This document shows positions 20,831-32,423 of a DNA stretch of 64,000 nucleotides, in pieces. The position numbers were made by a program, and so were the translations under genes. The notes beneath the pieces are model-generated. The model did not search any database, was not told the DNA's origin, and was given only the letters and a program-made list of their open reading frames with translations. How positions within the stretch are numbered: position 1 is the stretch's first letter; each line of letters opens with the position of its first letter. The stretch covers positions 1,104,501 through 1,168,500 of the forward strand of contig JBBBDQ010001275.1 in assembly GCA_037127315.1 (NCBI GenBank). The letters are read 5' to 3'. Source of the DNA: Ascarosepion bandense. Taxonomy: Eukaryota > Mollusca > Cephalopoda > Sepiida > Sepiidae.

Positions 20831-22191
20831 GTTATGAGATCTTCACAGATAATGTCAGGAGAGATATTTATAATATATGGGTATTATAGATGTTTTAATT
20901 ATCCAATGTAAAAAAAAAATACAAAGAACAAATATTTTGAGTTACATAAACTCACAGCCATTTAGTCTCACTAATAGTAGTCAAAGAAAATCAAAGAAAG
21001 TTAAAGACGAAAAAAAACAAACATGGCATATTTTATAGTAATATATAGTTTTCACTTCACATCCATAAAACAGGTTGATTTTATTGTAATAAATTACTTT
21101 GCTACCCATATACCTTCACAATTAAAATCAAATGGGGGGGGGGGTGATTATTCATTATGTAACCTGGATATGTTTATTAGGATCAAACTTTTTTTTTATT
21201 ATTATTATATGTTCAGAAAAATTCTTTTATGCCCTTCATGTAAGTTCCAAACATTCTAGAACAAAGCATTTCATTGCTGGAAATTATAAAAAAAATTATT
21301 TAAATAAATTGTAAAAAAATTCAGCCACTGCAACCAGTCATTGCAACTAACATGTCCATTTGATTCAAGTGAATCTTATTCAAGTGCATTTGATAAAAAA
21401 CAAGATAAAAATTTCACCCACCAAAATAGTTGAAAGTCTATATATTATATAATGCTAGCGTAAGTCTGTACAGAGTGTGTCTTTTAAGTAAGACAATGTG
21501 GAAGACTAATTAGGCCTCCAGCCCCCAAAATAAAGTGACCTCTGGTCCATTTTAGAAAGCAGCAATGGTAATTTAAAGAAATAACATACAATTCCCAAAT
21601 TCATTCCAAAGAACTTTAAAAGCACTCTTTAACTCTGATTCGGACTAAGTTCAATACCAGCCAAAAGTTACCAATTTAGGTTAAAATTCCAATTCAGGAA
21701 GAGTTCTTCAAATCACAAACTCTGTGGAACTTCAAAACATGTCATGAAACATCATATTTTAACTCTGATTTCTAGGCATTTTGAAGAAATAAAAATGATT
21801 TCCTAATTTCACAAAGTTTTAGAGATATTTTAAACTAAATATAAAACAAAATTTAATAAATTAATAAAGCTTTGTGTTACTCGAAACTCAATATAAATTT
21901 AAAACTTTTCAAATCACTAATTATTTTCATTTATTTTAAAATTGAAATTTGTATCTGTTTCCTCCTAAATCCAGAAATCCCGATGCTGGATGTTCAAGCA
22001 CCAGATGAAGGTCAAATTTTCAAACTTGGGATCATCCCGATTCCAAAAAAGATATGTATATGTAGAGCAAGTGTGGCCTGAATTGGAGAGGTTTCAGACA
22101 CACAGATGGACAGACAGGATTTTGTTGTTCATTTATTTAGATTACATAGGTACAGATATATATTGTTTCATCTATTATTACAATATCTAAA
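20831..22191. other. unassigned AT-rich DNA
   Basis: Includes a G-run (21132-21145) and AT-rich sequence. No recognised element or gene. Confidence 0.4.
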
Positions 22192-22643
22192 TCTAAACTT
22201 ATTTATAAATGGAACTTTGTCTGTGTGTGTGTGTCTGCGTGTGTGTATCCGTTACCTATAGACTCCGAGGTTTTGTGTCAAGGTACCCCCAATAAAATAT
22301 CGAAAATCGAGAATCAAAAAAATCGGGTTATAGAAGGAGTGGTCAGATTTTAATCAAATTTGATACACTCATAGACAAAGACATAAGAAATGATATTCAG
22401 AAGTTTCAAGGTTGCAGTTCTTAAAATAGTGCAGAAAATCGATATATATATAGATCGCTACCAGGAAATCAAAATTTGACTTACATCCATTCATTTTGCT
22501 TTCAGTCTACGGTTTCACTTTAACTGGAAACAACTATCGCTTTTTAGTCTTTCGTGCCAATGTCCAAAGAGTCTGAGCTCCAGGACCATGGATTATTTTT
22601 AAAGCTTTCATTAAACCCGGGCAATGCCGGGCTATATTGCTAG
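22192..22643 (+). mobile_element. complete non-autonomous Helitron
   Basis: 452 bp, starting TCTAAACTTATTTATAAATG and ending with a terminal hairpin (CCCGGGCAATGCCGGG), then TATATTGCTAG. The preceding base (22191) is A and the next (22644) is T, the expected Helitron A|T insertion. No coding region. Its 5' half matches the minus-strand copy at 12994-13494, and its 3' half matches the fragment at 1741-1934. Mobilisation would need an autonomous Rep/helicase element, not present here. Confidence 0.85.
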
Positions 22644-22686
22644 TAAATTATAAGAATTAATTATTTAGATTATTTACACTTGGACT

Positions 22687-22989
22687 GTGTGTTGTGGTAC
22701 ACTGGGTATCAGCTCGGAATGAGAAATCGGGGAGCCAAGTTCGAATTCCAGCCGAATTCATTGCATTCACTTACGCGCAAATACCCTTGGGAAAGATATT
22801 AATCCATCTATTCCTTCCCGTTATGGGTTAAATAACAGGACAGATTGGGTTCTATAGCCTTGTTTGGCAACCAGTCTACCGCAGAAAGCAATGGCAACCT
22901 ACTGCGGGATAATCTTCTGCCCAGTCAGTCGTGTCTCTTTTGAGACATGATCGCCCAAGCATGTATCACGTATGGCACTTAACTGACTG
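22687..22989 (+). mobile_element. tRNA-derived SINE (family S1), full length with target duplication
   Basis: The best-preserved S1 copy. It is flanked by the perfect 11-bp duplication ACACTTGGACT (22676-22686 and 22990-23000). Head GTTGTGGTACACTGGGTATC, B-box region AAGTTCGAATTCCAGCCG (close to the tRNA GGTTCGANTCC box), body ATACCCTTGGGAAAGATATT, tail GGCACTTAACTGACTGAC. It ends without a poly-A run. Confidence 0.95.
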
Positions 22990-23000
22990 ACACTTGGACT

Positions 23001-23239
23001 ATTGTACTAAACACCTTTACTATCATATTACAATAGCCAAGTGGATTAAAGTGATGATTCCGGAAATCCAGAGAGGAAAATGAAAGAACAGGTTCCAAAG
23101 TGATAAAAGAAAATGATTAATTTTAATTTTTGAAGATTGTAACTGACAAGTAAGCAGTAAGCCGAAAAAGAGTTCCATAAGCGAGAAGTGCAAGAAAGGA
23201 AACTATTATCTGTCTGAATTTCTAGGATGAGGACTTATT
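23001..23239. other. CR1-tail-like patch
   Basis: 23.10-23.22 kb resembles the CR1 3' region on the minus strand (TTCCATAAGCGAGAAGTGCA, AAGAAAGGAAACTATTATC), strongly decayed. Confidence 0.4.
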
Positions 23240-23700
23240 ATTTGTTGTTGTTATGTTTTGATTGTCATACTCTGTGGCTTTCATCAGGTTTATAGTGATC
23301 TGGATACCTTACAGACCATTCTGAAGTGAACTCTTCATTTACTCTATGCAGGTAGACTGATCTTTTAATTGCCCATGTCTATATGAGGATCTTGTCTAGT
23401 TCTTAGTTATTCTGAGTTCAATCCATGGGGGCAGACAGTATTTATTTGGTCTCACATGGAAAGAGAGTGAGCAGTAACTGAGCAATATTAAATAACAACC
23501 AGATTATATATCCCTAGAAAGTGTAAGTGGGACTAGAACAATCTACCCTAACAGATTAAATAGAATTTAATTAAATTCAGTTTAAAATTCCCTGAATTGT
23601 GAAGCTACTGAAGAAGGCTGGAAGGCACAGCAGCTGAAACATTGTGATAATAGGAAGAGAGATCAGGAAAAGTATAAATAATGTAGTTAATGATAACTAT
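23240..23700. repeat. dispersed repeat (98-bp-satellite-related family)
   Basis: Contains GCTTTCATCAGGTTTATAG, AAGAAGGCTGGAAGGCACAG and GAAACATTGTGATAA, blocks that recur in both orientations near 37.6, 41.5, 46.7, 49.9 and 53.0 kb. Non-coding, of unknown class. Confidence 0.5.
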
Positions 23701-24629
23701 TCATTCCAAAAATTCAGGCAGAAATTAATTTAATTCCATCCGAGTCTTAGTCATACAGATTTGTGAGGAATACTTAAATGTAGTGTAAAAATGTTTTTGT
23801 TATGTATTTGTTATGTGGCCATAATGTGTTTGTAGTGTCATGGCTATCAGTATGGAAAGCAAAATTGGTAAGTGTTGTGGACCTAGGATAGGTCCAAAAG
23901 AAAAACACAAACTCGGGTATTAGTGAAATTTAGCGAGAGAACAAATACAGTGTGTTACTCATCAGTCAGACTACCAAATATTAGACCGAGGTGACTCAAC
24001 TCAGCTGAACTCCACCCCAAGAGGTATATTCTACCAGTATTCATAATAATAGGAAGAGTTCATTATAGTCCAAAAAGGATGGGTAAGCCAAATTGAAATT
24101 CTATACTAATTTGTTGTCTTTAGTTGTGCACAAATGCCCATGGAAAAAAGTAAGAATTCTTTCCCAGGTAACAGATTAGGCTGGATTCTTTAACCTCAGG
24201 AAACCAGTCAGATGGAAAAAAACTCTGAACTTTTAACTGTGAAGATGGCAACAGAAAATTATTTCATGATCATTCACAAAAAGATATGCCAATTTAAAGA
24301 TAATAAAGGAAATAAATACGTAAAGAAGCCAATGAGAAATCACCCCACTATCTTTCTGAAGACCTCATGAATAATTCATATATAATGAAAAAAGCAAAGG
24401 ATTCTGTGGAGATGGTAACAGGACACTACTCCACTATCTTTCTCAGGAAGGTATGGCAATTAGCAGATAAAGAAAATAAATTTGTGGAGAACCATGATTG
24501 TGTAATAATTTTATAGCACTTTTTAGGAATTATATCTTCAGAGGGCAAGATCATCACTAAACTCATTTTCAAGCTATGTATGTATGTTTGTGATTAGATA
24601 AGGAACTAGTAGGAAAATCTTTACTTTTT
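23701..24629. other. unassigned
   Basis: No recognised element. 24.28-24.50 kb contains a loose internal repeat (CCACTATCTTTCT twice). Confidence 0.4.
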
Positions 24630-26680
24630 TTTTTTTAATCATTTCACCCCAAGCAAAGCGGTACTGCCACTGGTGTGCAGGGGGCTACATAAGAGAAGAG
24701 TGAAAGCTTAAACAAGAGAAAAGCAAAAAGGAATATGAATTGGTTAGAGGAGGTGTCAAAGAAAGGAAAAGAGAAAGATGGGAATACCGATGTGAAGACA
24801 GTTGTGAGGGTAAAGTGATAAAGGAAAAGAATACGATACACAGGGTGATGGGGAAAGGAGGAGAAGAACTGGGGTCAAGTCGACAAGAGATGGGAATTGA
24901 CATTGCATTTAAATTCTTGGAGATTGTAGACATCAGGGAAGCAAGTATACAGAAGGGAGTTCCACAGATAGGAAGTGCAAGAAAAGAAGATAATGAAGTA
25001 GAAGTGGCGGCTGCATTTGGTTAACCATAAAAGGGTAGGACATTGTTACCAGTCTGGTTGCTCGAGTAAATTCCTGTGAAGAGGACATCAGTGAGCTAAG
25101 CTTGCCATGAAAATCTTTGTAGAAGAGACAGAGGGAAGCCACATCCCATCAGTGAGAAAGTGGCTGAAGTTGAGCTGCCACGTCAGGACCAATCACATTA
25201 CAAATTCTCCTCTGGAGCCTGTCAAGAACCCTGAAATGAATGGCAGGGACGCTCAATCAGATATGACAACAGTATTCAATGCAGGGGTGGATGGTTGATT
25301 TGAATATGCGCAGGAGATGGACTCAGGCAGGAAAAACTTTCTGGCTCGACATTGACCCAACCTTTTTAGCATTGGATTTAGCTATTGATTCAATGTAATA
25401 GTTCCACTTGAGGTCGGTAGAGAGGGTGAGGCCGAGGAGGCACAGTGTATTGCTTCCTGGAAAATTCACTTGGTCTATGTTGATGGTGGGTAGGAGAGAC
25501 TGCCTGTAGCAGTTGACAGATAGCAGCTTCATTTTAGAAGCATTGAAATTTACAAACCAGTTTGTGCCCCAGTATACCACAGAATAGAGTTCCTTCTCAA
25601 GATCAGCAGCAGGATTATCTTTGTCGGCCTCACCAGATTTCTTACTGAGGTGGGAGCAAATAGTGGTGTCACAGTGTAGATGCCTAAATGGAATTTGATC
25701 ACATCAGGGACATCATTTATGAATATCAGAAAGAGTGTTGAGCCCAGGATAAAGCACTGAGGGACACCCGCATTCGTGTGGTAGGATGTGGAGGCATGAC
25801 CATTCAAGACGACGTTCATTATACGATTTGATAGGAAAGATTGGATCAAACCAAGCAATCATCCAGTGATATCATAGCCCTGTAGCTTACACAGAAGGCC
25901 AGCATGCCAGACCCTATTAAATGCTTTGGAAATATCTAGGGCCATAGCTCGAGCTTTGCCGGTCTTATCAAGAGCCTGGCACATGTACTTGATGATGGTC
26001 GTTAGCATATTGGCAGTAGACCTGGAAAAGAAGAAGCCATATTGTCTGTTTGAGAATAGTTTATAGGTGGTGAGATTTTGAACTATTTCAGCATGAGAGC
26101 CTCGAACACTTTGCCAAAATTGGGAGGAGTATGATAGGGTGATAATTAGAAGGGTCCAAAGGTTCCCCCTCAGTTCTTAAATACAGGAACCACAGAAAAG
26201 GATTTCCAGCAGGTAAGGAAACAGGAAGCAGAGAGGCAGTAATTATAGAGTGCAGTGAGGACAGAGGAGAGTTCAGGGATACGGATTCTGTCACCTCGGC
26301 TAGCCTTATGGGGGTCAAGTTCTGAAATTTTATTAGATACCAAAAAAGGAGTTCATGTAAACATCTCTCAGTTGAGCCTTAGTTCTAAGAGGGAAATTGG
26401 GTGTGGATACTCCAGGCAAGTCATATATGGAGGAAAATCTGCGAGCAAAGCACTCGACATGGTCCACAGATTCATTGATTAAGAGAGAGATGGAGGATTT
26501 ACTGTCGTTCAGCACACGTTTGCAGGGCCACCAATAGTCTTTGTAACCTAACTTGCGGGCAGCTATATGCTGCCTCATTCTCTCAGCATACAACATCTTA
26601 GTGTCATTCAAGATCCTCTTACATTCATTACAAGCAGGGGGCAAATAGGCGCCTATTATGGTCAGATGTGTGGTTCTGAT
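24630..26680 (-). pseudogene. CR1-like LINE, 5'-truncated, longest copy in the window
   Basis: Minus strand. From the 5' side: KRVLNDSKSSISLLINESVD (26.55-26.33 kb), LDPSNYHPIILLPILAK (start of the palm, near 26.12 kb), NAGVPQCFILGSTLFLIFIND (palm block before the catalytic motif, near 25.75 kb), KMKLLSVN and LCLLGLTLSTDLKWN (25.5-25.4 kb), then VASLCLFYKDFHG and QEFTRATRLVTMS (25.1 kb), the C-terminus. The YADD motif is mutated (GIYTVT in its place). The 3' UTR ends GGTGAAATGATTAAAAAA at 24.63 kb. Several frameshifts; dead. Full-length CR1 ORF2 would be about 900-1000 residues including an endonuclease, absent here. Confidence 0.85.
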
Positions 26681-26884
26681 ATAGCCAGAAGATGTGGTTC
26701 CTGTAAATATTTGGCATGTTTTGCTATGTGTTTTATCTTAATCAGAAATTTTGAGAATGGGGCTGAACAGACAAGTTTCAATATTTTGAATTCTGTGCTG
26801 CCCAATTCAAATAGAATTTATAATGAAGCTAAAATGAAACAGCAAAACAGGGTTTTCTACTTGTTACTTCTCTAGGATTGTATG

Positions 26885-27155
26885 GGCACCTAGCAGTGGT
26901 GTAATAGTTAGCAAGCTTGTCTCGCTTGAATCATTACAATTGAGTAGTGAGTTTGATCCTCACGGGGTGTCTCTTACTTTCAGCTGTGTACCACGTCTAA
27001 GCTATGCTTAGAAAATCACCTTCCTCCAGGTTTGGGGGTTGGGTGCAGGGCTAACAACCCTGCCCCATAAAAAACAGTTTGTTAGGGAAACCGCAAAATG
27101 CTGCCCTATACACCATTGGGTATAACGGATGTTGATAAGATTGTGTGTGTGTGTG
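26885..27155 (+). mobile_element. tRNA-derived SINE (family S2)
   Basis: GGGCACCTAGCAGTGGTGTA and ATAGTTAGCAAGC (A-box), then GAGTTTGATCCTCACGGGGT (B-box GTTTGATCC). The unrelated body CAGGGCTAACAACCCTGCCC can form a hairpin, and the end is TGTGTGTGTG. It is distinct from S1: the head is shared with the SINE at 39998-40135. Confidence 0.85.
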
Positions 27156-27589
27156 TAGTAGGATAAAGAACAGATAAAAAATATTTATCAATCTATTCCG
27201 CTTTCTTTATTGAATAGGCTTATGATTATGTTTTTATCTATTCCCTGTAGGCATCTCTTGAGTAGTGTGATTTCTTTCGTAGTCGTAATGGTGGCTTCTG
27301 TGATACCTTGTACAGAACCCTCTTTAAATTCCATTTGGTCAAATTGATGGTTTATTTTTTTTTATTAAGGTGGCTAAACTCAGTAGAGAAAGAAATCACC
27401 TGCGTTTATCCCTTTTCCCCAAACTGATATATTTAAACTGACTGCTTCTGATATATATATATATAAAAACTTTAAAATGATCCTTGATGAAAATTCCAGG
27501 AGACATTGATTTTTTAAAATATTTATCCAGGGCTAAGAGACTTCGGATCTTAATCAGCCTTAGAGATTATTGCTTGATTAAAAAGGATG
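27156..27589. other. unassigned
   Basis: 27.18-27.43 kb may be a diverged dispersed repeat. No gene. Confidence 0.3.
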
Positions 27590-27745
27590 TGCAGGTGGTG
27601 TAATGGATAACTGTTTGGAATGAGAAATCGGATAGATTAATTTGAATTCGTCATGTTTATTGCACTCACTTATGTACAAATGCTCTTGGCAAATGTAAAA
27701 ATCAATCTCCTTCCCTAACTATGAGTTAAATAGTAGGACATGTAT
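27590..27745 (+). mobile_element. decayed tRNA-derived SINE
   Basis: GATGTGCAGGTGGTGTAATG, then GAATGAGAAATCGGATAG, CACTCACTTATGTACAAATG and CTATGAGTTAAATAG: the tRNA-like module of the chimeric 5S/tRNA SINE or of S1, 3'-truncated. Confidence 0.7.
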
Positions 27746-28599
27746 GTGGGAAATTCATTGTTATTCTCAAAAAAAAAAAAGAAAAAAAAAAGAAAAATTT
27801 AAAAATTAATTCTTGCTACCCAAAATATTTTTCAGCTTTATATAACCCACACTGTTAATAATCCATAAACAAAAAAAATTTAAAAAAAAAACATCAGTCA
27901 ATTGTTTAAATATATGTGATCATAACCACAGATTAATCATGCCAGGAAAATTATTTAAAAAACTAACTAAAATAAAATAATATTTCGGGGCTAAATAGGC
28001 ACACTTTAGCAGCCTTCGGTACAATAGGCTTATCTGATATTTATTATGATGTTAGTATTTCTGTATTCATAAATTTCAGAGGCCTCTGATAAACTGGCAA
28101 GAACAACATAAGATTAAAATAGAAAAACTAAAATACACTCAATTGTGTGTACTATTGATGAAGAGAACGTAGTTTCTAGAAGAGCAATTAAGATTTTTTC
28201 TGGTTTCGACTTTCATCTTACATCAGGTGTTTCTTTCTCAGATTAAAAATTCGAACAACAAATACAGTACACACATTCGCATACGAATCTATATTTGAGA
28301 ATTTATTTCCCTGCTTTTACAATATGTTGTGCATGGGTAAAAAAACGAATCAATATAAAAAATTATATGTTAAGTAAATTTAGAAGCTGAGAATTATTAT
28401 TGTCATTCATTGAGTATTCAGAACTGATCGCTTACATCAGATAGATTTTTATTTATTAATGTGACACATTTTATTTTTTAAATGTTAATTTTAGGGGATA
28501 CTCATGTTTATTTTTGTATACCAGCCTGAATATTTGAGAACTATTCTGACAGAAACATTAAGATTTAACAAATATTCAGGCCAGTAGAGGAAAATAAAT
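27746..28599. other. unassigned AT-rich DNA
   Basis: A-runs and no recognised element. Confidence 0.4.
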
Positions 28600-28885
28600 A
28601 TGTATATCCATTAAAAAAAAAACATTTAAATATATGAAATGGTCAGCCACTCATATCCAAGTAGACCTGTCTTCCAGGGTGGCTAGCTAATCATCATTGC
28701 AGACACTTGCTTAAACACATTTATACAAATATTTATTTTAATAAATATGTATATCCACTAAAAATAACATTTAAGTAATCAAATATATGAAATCATTAGC
28801 CACTCATATCCAAGTATAGCTGTCTTCCAGGGTGGCTAGATAATACCTGTTTTAGATGCTTGCTTGAATACATTTGTGTTTCTTC
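28600..28885. repeat. tandem duplication, ~145-bp unit
   Basis: AAATATGTATATCC plus GCCACTCATATCCAAGTA plus CTGTCTTCCAGGGTGGCTAG occur twice, once from about 28600 and again from about 28743, with moderate divergence. Confidence 0.8.
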
Positions 28886-29429
28886 AACCTCCATAGAGCC
28901 CACCTGTGGTTTATACAGCAAGTATATTGAGTAGATCTAGTTACAGTTTCTGGGAGAAAGTGCTTTATCTGGCATGATTAACAAACTGAACAAGCTCAAC
29001 ACACTCAAACTCTCAGTCACAATGACTTGTGACTACATGCATTGATGGCTCCCAAATGATCCTGTCTACCCAATTTCTTTCACAAGGCTTGGGTCAACCT
29101 GTGGTATAATTTTCAGGCACTTTGCAAAGATGCAGCACACTGGGATCATCACCTCCAGACCAGTAACATCAAAATATCCCCTTCTTGACAAATCGATCAT
29201 GGTGAGATTTGAACTGGGGTTTCATGGTCAGAAAGCGAATGTTCTAACAACTCAGGCACATGCCCACTTATAATAAAATAAAAGAAAATAGATCTATTCT
29301 TTAGCTGACATTTTTATCACTTCAAACATTATTTTTCAAAGAGTGGCGTCTTTGTCGACTTAGATGTCTCCGCTATAACGACATTTGAAGTGTGGGTTTG
29401 TGTGTGTACTGGGTGCGATGGGTAAATTG
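28886..29429. other. unassigned
   Basis: 29.19-29.27 kb (GAGATTTGAACTGGGGTTTC ... AGGCACATGCCC) looks like the 3' part of a tRNA-like sequence, possibly a SINE remnant. Confidence 0.35.
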
Positions 29430-29640
29430 TCGCCAAACTGCAAACCACTTTATTGTTGTGTGTGGGGCACAGTTGAACGAGAGACCAACAAAACTCCTTG
29501 TGACAACAACAGATGAATTGAAGGCAAGGGTTATGGAAACATATAACAACTTAAACAAGGAGAGTGATTAGGAGAGATGCCAGGGATTCAAAAGTCGTCT
29601 GGCGACCATGGTTGATGCCAATGATGATTCTATTAAATAA
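29430..29640 (+). pseudogene. mariner-like transposase C-terminus relic
   Basis: Translation with frame changes gives SPNCKPLYCCVWGTVERETN, where the family has the third catalytic aspartate in SPD (here changed to N), then ELKARVMETYNNLNKE and MVDANDDS near the C-terminus. Same lineage as the relic at 6.3 kb. Short, with stops; dead. Confidence 0.75.
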
Positions 29641-29819
29641 ATTTACTCTTTGGTATTTCAAGATATTTTTGTATAAATCTGTTAAAATGAGATGTCAGTG
29701 TTATTTTTGTGTAATTTTGACGACAAATTATCCATCGCAACCCGTACAGGTAGAACAAAAAATTGAAATAATTTTTATGGCAAACTAACTGAAGTTTTTA
29801 AACTTTTCAGGAAGGTAAC

Positions 29820-30712
29820 TAGAATATTCCTACTCTAAGATACTTTGCTCTGAATGTAGAATCAGACTGCATTTCTGATAGTTCCATCTGCAGGATTTCT
29901 TCTGTCTTGGCAACATCAAAGGGGAATGGTGCTGGGGATATTCAAAAGAAGAAAAATCTCTGAATCTTTTCTGAAATTCCTTTGACAACAATTCCAGGTG
30001 ACAGTCATACATAGCAAGGCTAAGTACAATCTCGGCATTGGCAGTATTTTTTCAGCTCTTTGCACATAGGAAAATTGAGTAAATTTTTATTTGACTGCTG
30101 TAACTTCCATAATCTAACTTTTCTTCATGTCATCATACAAGTGAGTGATAAGTTTGTTTTTACTTTGTACTTTCAAATTAAGATCAGTTAATTGTGCTGT
30201 AATATCTACAGTAAAAGCCACATCTTGGAGCCAAATTTCAATCTTTATTTCATCAGTGTTTTGATCTTTCATCTAAAAAATATAATTATTTCTTGCCTAA
30301 ACAAATTGAATCATTCCAGAACTTTATGACATGACAACCAACCGACTTATATGTAGAATAGAACAACAGTAAATTGATTATTGATATCTTCCAACAAATG
30401 ACATTGGTTGAGAGCACAACCTCTGATATCATTCACTGTCTTTCTGACTTAACTAAGCACATGATGCAATTTTAAAATATTTGTGTACAAATTTTGCTGA
30501 TGAATAATACAGTGAAAATGTGGAAAAGATGAATCTGGATACAAATTTTCTAGTTTTCTTTCTAACTCAGCAGAAACATCAAGTCTTCAAGACATAATTG
30601 CATCACTGTCAGAAAACAAGCACGCAAGTTTACTCAAATCAAAACTATACTAATAGAAAACCTGTTAAATTCTCTCAAAGATGTCCTAGATTGTTGTGTC
30701 ATACATGGGAAC
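29820..30712 (-). pseudogene. hAT-like transposase relic, C-terminal part
   Basis: On the minus strand, downstream of an LTR insertion, the frame resumes with FVPMYDTT and DIFERI, SFDLSKLACLFSDSDAIMS, then a HCIIHQQN-like block, ILKLHHVL and VNDIRGCALNQCHLLEDIN, and near 30.0-29.83 kb EFQKRFRDFSSFEYPQ. These correspond in order to the hAT transposase group behind domesticated GTF2IRD2/ZBED/FAM200-type proteins. Many stops; dead. The N-terminal and middle parts lie beyond the insertion at 37.44-38.44 kb. Confidence 0.75.
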
Positions 30713-30717
30713 AAATT

Positions 30718-30951
30718 TGTAAAAATCTTATAGAACAACCAGCCAGTAATCAACTAGAATAGAAGTTTAGTCCAACTGACCAAAAAACCACCAGGGTAAA
30801 TTGGTAGGTGGTTTAAATAATAACCTGGGAGATTCCATTCTGTTACAGACAAGTCTATTCTGTAAGCAGTGATTGGCTGATAATTTCAGTGTGTACATTG
30901 AGCTCCATAAATATTGAGCACAATATCCACCATTTGTCTTTGGGCCACATA
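30718..30951. mobile_element. solo LTR family X, left half (split by the LINE)
   Basis: Starts TGTAAAAATCTTATAG and aligns with the uninterrupted copy at 57062-57328 up to CACAATATCCAC (30930). It is preceded by AAATT (30713-30717), matched after the right half by AAGTT (37434-37438), a 5-bp target duplication with one change, lying inside the hAT frame. The last 17 bp (30935-30951) are the left copy of the LINE's target duplication. Confidence 0.8.
30935..30951. repeat. LINE target-site duplication, left
   Basis: TGTCTTTGGGCCACATA, matched by TGTCTTTGGGTCACATA at 37257-37273 (one difference). The two mark the ends of the LINE insertion. Confidence 0.9.
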
Positions 30952-31118
30952 CAACAGGTGTTCGTGTTGTTTGTGCTACTCTTCGAAGGCGATTGAAGCG
31001 TAGTGTCGGTGCGATCGAAGTTGCGTTGGCGAAAGCAACCCGGTTTTGGTACGATTTCGGTACGGTATCGTAAGGGAAAGTGACGGCGATAAGCAAAGCC
31101 TCTGTCGGCAGGAGGACA
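30952..31118 (+). promoter_or_regulatory. LINE 5' UTR / presumed internal promoter
   Basis: Sequence from the left target duplication to the first ATG of ORF1, with several CG dinucleotides (CGAAGGCGATTGAAGCG, CGGTGCGATCGAAG). LINE 5' UTRs normally carry a downstream-acting pol II promoter; no specific element is identified. A possible short 5' truncation cannot be excluded. Confidence 0.55.
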
Positions 31119-32423
31119 ATGGCCGAGGAAAGGCCCAAGAGTCCGGTTCCCGCGGCAACTGGGAAAGGGAAGGAATGGCAAGCGCCTAGCACGGAAAAAA
31201 TGCGCTTGGCCATGACTTCCAAGCAGTTGGAAGAACCTGTGCCCGCCACTCCGATGTGGGCATCAAAAGAAGGTGAATGGCAGACACCAAGTATGGAGGA
31301 AACACCGATTCCTCCTAGCGGAAAGGTAGCTGAAAATCAAGAGTCGCCGGTTCCCTCCAACGTGGCCTGGGTTGGTGGGAAGATCAAGAAAGACGAGCAA
31401 TACTACGAGCAAGCAAAGGAGAGATTTAAGGACTACATCTCCGGAAATGAACTCCTTTCAGTCCCGGAACAGCTCAGCAACATTGAGCCGAAGATCCTGT
31501 CCCTGCTGACTAAGGACCCCAAGACTCACAAGTTGGTGGGGGTCAGCAGGGAAGCAATTGAGGAAGCTGTGAAAGCTTTGGAAATCAGAGCAAAAATGAT
31601 TGCCCGAAGGAGCCATGCCATGTGGGACGTCCTGCTTGGCTCAGTGGACGAAGCGAAAGAGCTGGCCGGTACTACCTTGGCCACGAAGACACTCGAACTA
31701 CAAACGGAGTATATGGGTACCCGCAAAACACGTGTAACTCTACACGGGGTACCCATGGATATTACTCTTGATCATGTCGGGGCGTTCTTCGCAAGATATG
31801 GCAGGGTAGCGGAGGTAGCTGCAGTAGTGTCTAAGGGTGGATTCCAGACTGGGGATATGACAGTAAACATCACCGTCTCCAGGAAGGAATTCACCGAGAT
31901 ACCCAACATAATAACCTGCAGAAAAAGATCCATCTTTGTGGTGGTTGAGGGAAGGAGGCCGTCTTGTTGGGTCTGCGGGACCTCGGAACACATGGCAAAG
32001 GTGTGTCCAACCAAGAATCCGGCCCCAAAGACGCAAACACAAGCAAAAACGCAGCAGACGTCGCAGCCATCTCCGAAGACGACCCCGGAAAAGCAAACTA
32101 CAGAAAAAGCAGTAGAAGGAGATGGAGAGTGGAAAAAGGTGGTCAAGAAGGGCTCAAAGGTGAAGGCCCCACAGGTAAAAACACCTTCTCCCCAAAAGTC
32201 ACCTCCACCACCAAAAGTACCTCCAAAGCAGGATGTCTCACGGGCTCAAACAAAAACGACCCCAACAAAGCAGCAGCAGGGACCAAAATCTCCAGAGAAG
32301 ATGGACGTGGAGATGCAGCCACCTAGATCAGCATCCCTTAAAAGGAGCAGGGAAGCTGAGGAGGAGGAGAAAACCCAAAAGTGCTGCGCAAAAGTCGCAG
32401 CAAAGAGAAGGAAGTGGTACTGA
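31119..32423 (+). CDS. LINE ORF1 protein (RNA-binding, CCHC knuckle)
   Basis: 434 codons from ATG at 31119 (MAEERPKSPVP) to TGA at 32421-32423. Residues 1-100 are Pro/Ser/Glu-rich and low complexity. About 105-200 is helical. About 205-275 contains an RRM-like beta strand start (TRVTLHGVPMDITL) and FFARYGRV. Residues 283-296 form a CX2CX4HX4C zinc knuckle (CWVCGTSEHMAKVC). 300-434 is a Lys/Pro/Gln-rich basic tail. ORF1 proteins of L1/Tx1 elements coat the RNA and aid target-primed reverse transcription. The natural protein may have continued: another frame carries a similar low-complexity tail (32424-32659), so the stop may reflect an indel. No other ORF1 copy is here to compare. Confidence 0.85.
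   Translation: MAEERPKSPVPAATGKGKEWQAPSTEKMRLAMTSKQLEEPVPATPMWASKEGEWQTPSMEETPIPPSGKVAENQESPVPSNVAWVGGKIKKDEQYYEQAKERFKDYISGNELLSVPEQLSNIEPKILSLLTKDPKTHKLVGVSREAIEEAVKALEIRAKMIARRSHAMWDVLLGSVDEAKELAGTTLATKTLELQTEYMGTRKTRVTLHGVPMDITLDHVGAFFARYGRVAEVAAVVSKGGFQTGDMTVNITVSRKEFTEIPNIITCRKRSIFVVVEGRRPSCWVCGTSEHMAKVCPTKNPAPKTQTQAKTQQTSQPSPKTTPEKQTTEKAVEGDGEWKKVVKKGSKVKAPQVKTPSPQKSPPPPKVPPKQDVSRAQTKTTPTKQQQGPKSPEKMDVEMQPPRSASLKRSREAEEEEKTQKCCAKVAAKRRKWY

Noticed and set aside
30767..31249. Minus-strand 160-codon frame over the LINE 5' end
   Set aside because: It crosses the LTR/LINE junction and lies opposite ORF1; a shadow frame.
32380..32423. Programmed -1 frameshift at the ORF1 end
   Set aside because: No slippery heptamer or clear downstream structure seen; an indel in this copy is simpler.
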